This document shows, one piece after another, positions 38,933 through 41,302 of a stretch of 41,302 nt of DNA. Positions within the stretch are counted from its first letter, which is position 1. Every line of letters begins with the position of its first letter. The position numbers were made by a program, and so were the translations under genes. The DNA lies in contig JAHDHZ010000018.1 of assembly GCA_020631045.1 (NCBI GenBank), positions 4,210-45,511 on the forward strand, in the 5' to 3' direction. The notes under the pieces were generated by a model. That model was not told the origin of the DNA. It did not search any database and worked only from the letters and a program-made list of their open reading frames with translations. The stretch comes from Flavobacteriales bacterium. Its GTDB lineage: Bacteria; Bacteroidota; Bacteroidia; Flavobacteriales_G; JALEGO01.

Positions 38933-39798
38933 TAAAAATTGGGATGAATCAGCTTGATGTTGTCAAGGTAAGTGGTTCCGCTCGTCAGGTCAGTTCCGGT
39001 GTAAGAAAGTATGGCAATTCGGTGAGAAACAGCCGTGCTAAATTGACTGATGTTGGGTTCGAGATCAATGTAAATTTTGTTGTAGTCAGCTTTAGGGTAA
39101 AGCACAATAATTGAGCTTTCATCAACATCTCCAGGTAGGTTTGTGATCAACCTGATTTCAATGAAAACATCAGATTTGTAATCTAATTCAAGATAAACAG
39201 GAATACCCAGTTTTGGAAGGGTAAAAGCATCTGAAATGCTATAAAAAAAAGCTTCTTGGCTGGGTAAAGAGATCTTTGCGCTACCCATTCCCTCAAAGAC
39301 TTCTTCAGGTTGTTGGGTGATTTCAAGAGGAACGCTCTCATTGGTGGTTTCAAACGTTGAGGTAAGCTGCTCGAAATCTTCAATTAAAGCAAAAGTTAAA
39401 TCGTTGAAATATTGAACAGTTGGTCGAATGGTGTCGATTCGATTTTTAGAAAGTTCAACATCAGCTTCATAGTATTTATAGAATGGGTAATCAACACGAA
39501 GAGCAGCGGCTCCGCTGTTTTTAATGCCTGCTTTTACTTTGATGTTATCGGTTTCTTTTTGTTTGAAAACAGGAAATAATTTAGGCAGCTCATATCCACC
39601 CACAAATTGATCATTCACAAAAACCCAAGCATCAGGAGTATTTTTTGAGTTTGATCCTTGTGTGGTGTAATCTGTCTGGACAGAAATGCTATCAATGTAT
39701 ATGTATGCCGGGATGTCTTCTTCAGAATTAATCACTTCACAGCTGCTTAGCCCCGTGATGCAAACTATAATTACGAGTATATACTTAATGCTTTTCAA
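38932..39798 (-). CDS. Putative lipoprotein, no recognised family
   Basis: This 288-aa protein has a signal peptide with lipobox LSSC (Cys20). The mature part begins with a short beta domain (about 30-130; YIDSISVQTDY, AWVFVNDQFVGGYELPKLFPV), similar in flavour to peptidase-regulatory or PEGA-like folds. A carbohydrate-binding-like beta sandwich follows (about 140-288; FEGMGSAKISLPS, VYLELDYKSD, TTYLDNIKLIHP). The second part suggests ligand or glycan binding, which is an inference. It shares one base with the sugar transferase gene, so the two are translated together, hinting at a role in polysaccharide display at the surface. Confidence 0.75.
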   Translation of the reverse strand: MKSIKYILVIIVCITGLSSCEVINSEEDIPAYIYIDSISVQTDYTTQGSNSKNTPDAWVFVNDQFVGGYELPKLFPVFKQKETDNIKVKAGIKNSGAAALRVDYPFYKYYEADVELSKNRIDTIRPTVQYFNDLTFALIEDFEQLTSTFETTNESVPLEITQQPEEVFEGMGSAKISLPSQEAFFYSISDAFTLPKLGIPVYLELDYKSDVFIEIRLITNLPGDVDESSIIVLYPKADYNKIYIDLEPNISQFSTAVSHRIAILSYTGTDLTSGTTYLDNIKLIHPNF

Positions 39799-39849
39799 AA
39801 TTTAAAGAAAAAACAAAATTAGTGATATTTATTAGGCCTGTAAAGGGTG

Positions 39850-39878
39850 TTGGGGTTAAAATAATTTTACTAACTTAG
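39850..39878 (+). promoter_or_regulatory. Promoter for tRNA-Cys
   Basis: TTG (39850-39852), 18 bases, then TAACTTAG (39871-39878): a good fit to -33 TTG and -7 TAnnTTTG (one mismatch). It ends 14 bases before the tRNA. Confidence 0.55.
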
Positions 39879-39892
39879 TGCTCAATTGAGAG

Positions 39893-39963
39893 GGTCACGT
39901 GGCCGAGCGGTTAGGCAGAGGTCTGCAACACCTTTTACGGCGGTTCGAATCCGTCCGTGACCT
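39893..39963 (+). tRNA. tRNA-Cys (GCA)
   Basis: This 71-base cloverleaf pairs acceptor arm GGTCACG with CGTGACC and has discriminator T. The D arm is GCC-GAGCGGTTA-GGC. The anticodon stem GAGGT/ACCTT encloses the loop CTGCAAC with anticodon GCA. The T arm is GGCGG-TTCGAAT-CCGTC. No CCA is encoded. The 3' side is followed by a terminator and then apparent mobile-element sequence; tRNA genes are common integration sites. Confidence 0.96.
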
Positions 39964-39978
39964 CAAATTAAATTCATT

Positions 39979-40014
39979 AACCCGTTGAAAATCAGTTTTT
40001 TTGACGGGTTTTTT
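39979..40014 (+). terminator. Terminator after tRNA-Cys
   Basis: AACCCGT (39979-39985) pairs with ACGGGTT (40004-40010), extended by A-T pairs after two mismatches, and is followed by TTTT. Confidence 0.75.
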
Positions 40015-40021
40015 GTTTGTG

Positions 40022-40045
40022 TTTGTCACAACATTTGTCACAACA
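40022..40045. repeat. Two perfect tandem 12-mers
   Basis: TTTGTCACAACA occurs twice without a gap (40022-40033 and 40034-40045), just after the tRNA terminator and before the orphan ORF. It could be a binding site for an integrase or excisionase, or an unstable direct repeat; no partner copies are visible in the window. Confidence 0.8.
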
Positions 40046-40121
40046 TGTTTTTGAAACTTGGCTTGCCTGGTAACTATGCAGTGAAGGTCTTCGTAGCAAG
40101 AGTATTGTTTTAGAAAAAAAT

Positions 40122-41087
40122 ATGGAAAATGATATAGAAAGCATAATAGAAAATTTTTTAGAAAATAAACGTGAAGTTTCTAGCTTTTTCAAAGGTCAAG
40201 ATAAAGACGAGTCTTCTACAGTTTTTGAGAACTTAACTGATGGGTTTATTTTTAAATCGAGTCGCTTTCAAGATTACAAAGAAGTATTCAATAGGTATGT
40301 TTATTCATGGTTTGTTTTGTCAAAATGGATTGACCTTAGTTTCAACATGACATTTGAAGATCCTGAAGAGTATAATAGACTATTTAGCTCTTCTAATTCA
40401 TATAAAAAGGAATATAATTTTCTCTTTGAACAAAAGAAAAAAGAGATAAAAGGTATGACAGAATTAGAGTTTATCGAATTTGAGATTTTATACCATCAGC
40501 AGCTATTAATTAATGAAAATGTCAATTACAAGGACAGATATTCCTTTAATAAGTTTGACTTTTTATTCAAAGACGAATATGACTCAGATTTGGTAATGTG
40601 TACACTTGATAAAGCAGTTTTAGGTTACTTTAATTATCCAATAGAGATTTCAGTTCCGCTCAGTATAAATATGCTTGAAAGCTATAAGAAGTCACAAATT
40701 CAAAAACAAGATTTTCTTAGAGATAAGAAGAAGGCAATAGAGCAAAGAAGACTATTTGAACAAGAAAATTTTGTACCTCAAAGTGAGACTATAATAACAA
40801 AATCTAGTCAACTCGTTTTGTATTTATCAGAGATAGGGCTGCTTAATTTGATAATTGAAAATTATAAGGCTAAAAGTAGAGGTGAAATACAGTTTACTAA
40901 ATTAGCCCAAATTTTAAAACCCCTTTTTAAGGGTATTAACAGTGATACTTTAAGGAAATTGTTAAATGACCTTGGTACAGGAAGAAAAAACGACCCTTTA
41001 AATAAAGCAACTAACGTTGAAACAGTATCCAAAGAGCTTCAAAACTTGTTTTCAACATATCCTGATTTGAAAAAAATAAAAAAATAA
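40122..41087 (+). CDS. Hypothetical protein, probably mobile-element associated
   Basis: This 321-aa protein is not recognised. It is highly charged and mainly helical (KKKEIKGMTELEFIEFEIL, QKQDFLRDKKKAIEQRR), with no signal peptide or membrane segment. The C-terminal part (about 220-310) has LVLYLSEIGLLNLI and ITKLAQILKPLFKGINSDTL-like segments, reminiscent of a helical DNA-binding or RteC-like regulator. That likeness is faint. Its base composition is more AT-rich and its codon use looks different from the housekeeping genes. Lying between tRNA-Cys and an excisionase-like gene, it is probably part of an integrated element. Confidence 0.65.
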   Translation: MENDIESIIENFLENKREVSSFFKGQDKDESSTVFENLTDGFIFKSSRFQDYKEVFNRYVYSWFVLSKWIDLSFNMTFEDPEEYNRLFSSSNSYKKEYNFLFEQKKKEIKGMTELEFIEFEILYHQQLLINENVNYKDRYSFNKFDFLFKDEYDSDLVMCTLDKAVLGYFNYPIEISVPLSINMLESYKKSQIQKQDFLRDKKKAIEQRRLFEQENFVPQSETIITKSSQLVLYLSEIGLLNLIIENYKAKSRGEIQFTKLAQILKPLFKGINSDTLRKLLNDLGTGRKNDPLNKATNVETVSKELQNLFSTYPDLKKIKK

Positions 41088-41223
41088 TCAATTGTTAATC
41101 AGCATTTTAAATCGATTCTCTTTGATTTTTTAAAAAAAATTCTTCCCCTTTAAATCCCCTTTGTCTCTTTGAAGTCATAATCTGAAGGGCGAATTTATTA
41201 TTCGGTCTTGTTAAATAGTTATT

Positions 41224-41302
41224 ATGATAAAAAGAGAAATTAAAGCCTCACCTCGGCTTATTACAATAGAGGAAGCAACACAAATATTTAAAGTTTCAAA
41301 AC
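41224..41302 (+). CDS. Helix-turn-helix (excisionase/MerR-like) protein, 5' end only
   Basis: Only 26 codons are seen before the window ends: MIKREIKASPR, then LITIEEATQIFKVSK. The second part is the usual opening of small helix-turn-helix excisionase-family proteins (leucine-ITIEEAA...-phenylalanine-XVS pattern). Such genes are common in integrative elements, where they bind DNA to control excision or regulate transfer genes. It starts 136 bases after the orphan ORF. The identification rests on a short stretch and is moderate. Confidence 0.6.
   Translation, partial: MIKREIKASPRLITIEEATQIFKVSK

Noticed and set aside
41088-41223. Regulatory structure between the orphan ORF and the excisionase-like gene
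   Set aside because: Only AT-rich sequence, a short repeat of CCCCTTT and a 5-bp hairpin are visible; nothing that can be supported.

Overview
The window is chromosomal DNA of a Bacteroidota bacterium, most likely of the order Flavobacteriales; I cannot fix the family. The evidence is AT-rich sequence, three large secreted proteins with type IX secretion (T9SS) type A sorting tails, SprB-type repeats, PorX, PorP/SprF and PorE-like proteins, the zinc-less flavobacterial form of ribosomal protein L32, DUF4837 and IPExxxVDY family proteins, and promoters matching the Bacteroidota pattern (-33 TTG, -7 TAnnTTTG).

Layout. 1-2253 (minus): the N-terminal part of FtsK and a lipoprotein. 2332-7121: a T9SS type A cargo, a YfcE-like phosphoesterase (minus), truA and an ABC exporter. 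7158-13011 (minus): citrate synthase, the DUF4837 lipoprotein/MltD pair, a double UspA protein and an HD hydrolase. 13081-20261 (plus): porX, then a tightly packed three-gene T9SS/gliding-type cassette: a very small type B cargo, PorP/SprF, and a 1293-aa TPR-PD40-repeat-OmpA protein resembling PorE. 20277-24847: DUF177-rpmF, a strong bidirectional terminator, then a minus-strand housekeeping run (bacilliredoxin, tadA, kdsB, pth, rplY, prs).

24927-28479 holds an IPExxxVDY protein, a SpoIID/LytB enzyme fused to a T9SS sorting tail, and an intergenic array of four long hairpins with compensatory base changes, followed by a YbjQ protein. 28485-30265 has a deoxynucleoside kinase and then sparse sequence with palindromes and one probable small secreted protein lacking a normal start codon. 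30266-36200 has another SprB-repeat T9SS cargo and a membrane sensor with a PP2C/SpoIIE phosphatase output; the start codon of the latter lies inside a perfect hairpin and overlaps a 5-codon upstream ORF. 36214-39798 has a Cys-rich lipoprotein, an enoyl-CoA hydratase, a large palindrome, a sugar transferase and a lipoprotein. From 39893 there is tRNA-Cys(GCA) and then sequence that looks like the edge of an integrated element (tandem 12-mers, an orphan ORF, and the start of an excisionase-like helix-turn-helix gene).

How it fits together: the T9SS regulator PorX, outer-membrane parts (PorP/SprF, PorE-like) and four cargo proteins suggest a surface-active, possibly gliding bacterium. The least explained items are the covarying hairpin array at 27700-28055 and its architectural relative at 37475-37556.
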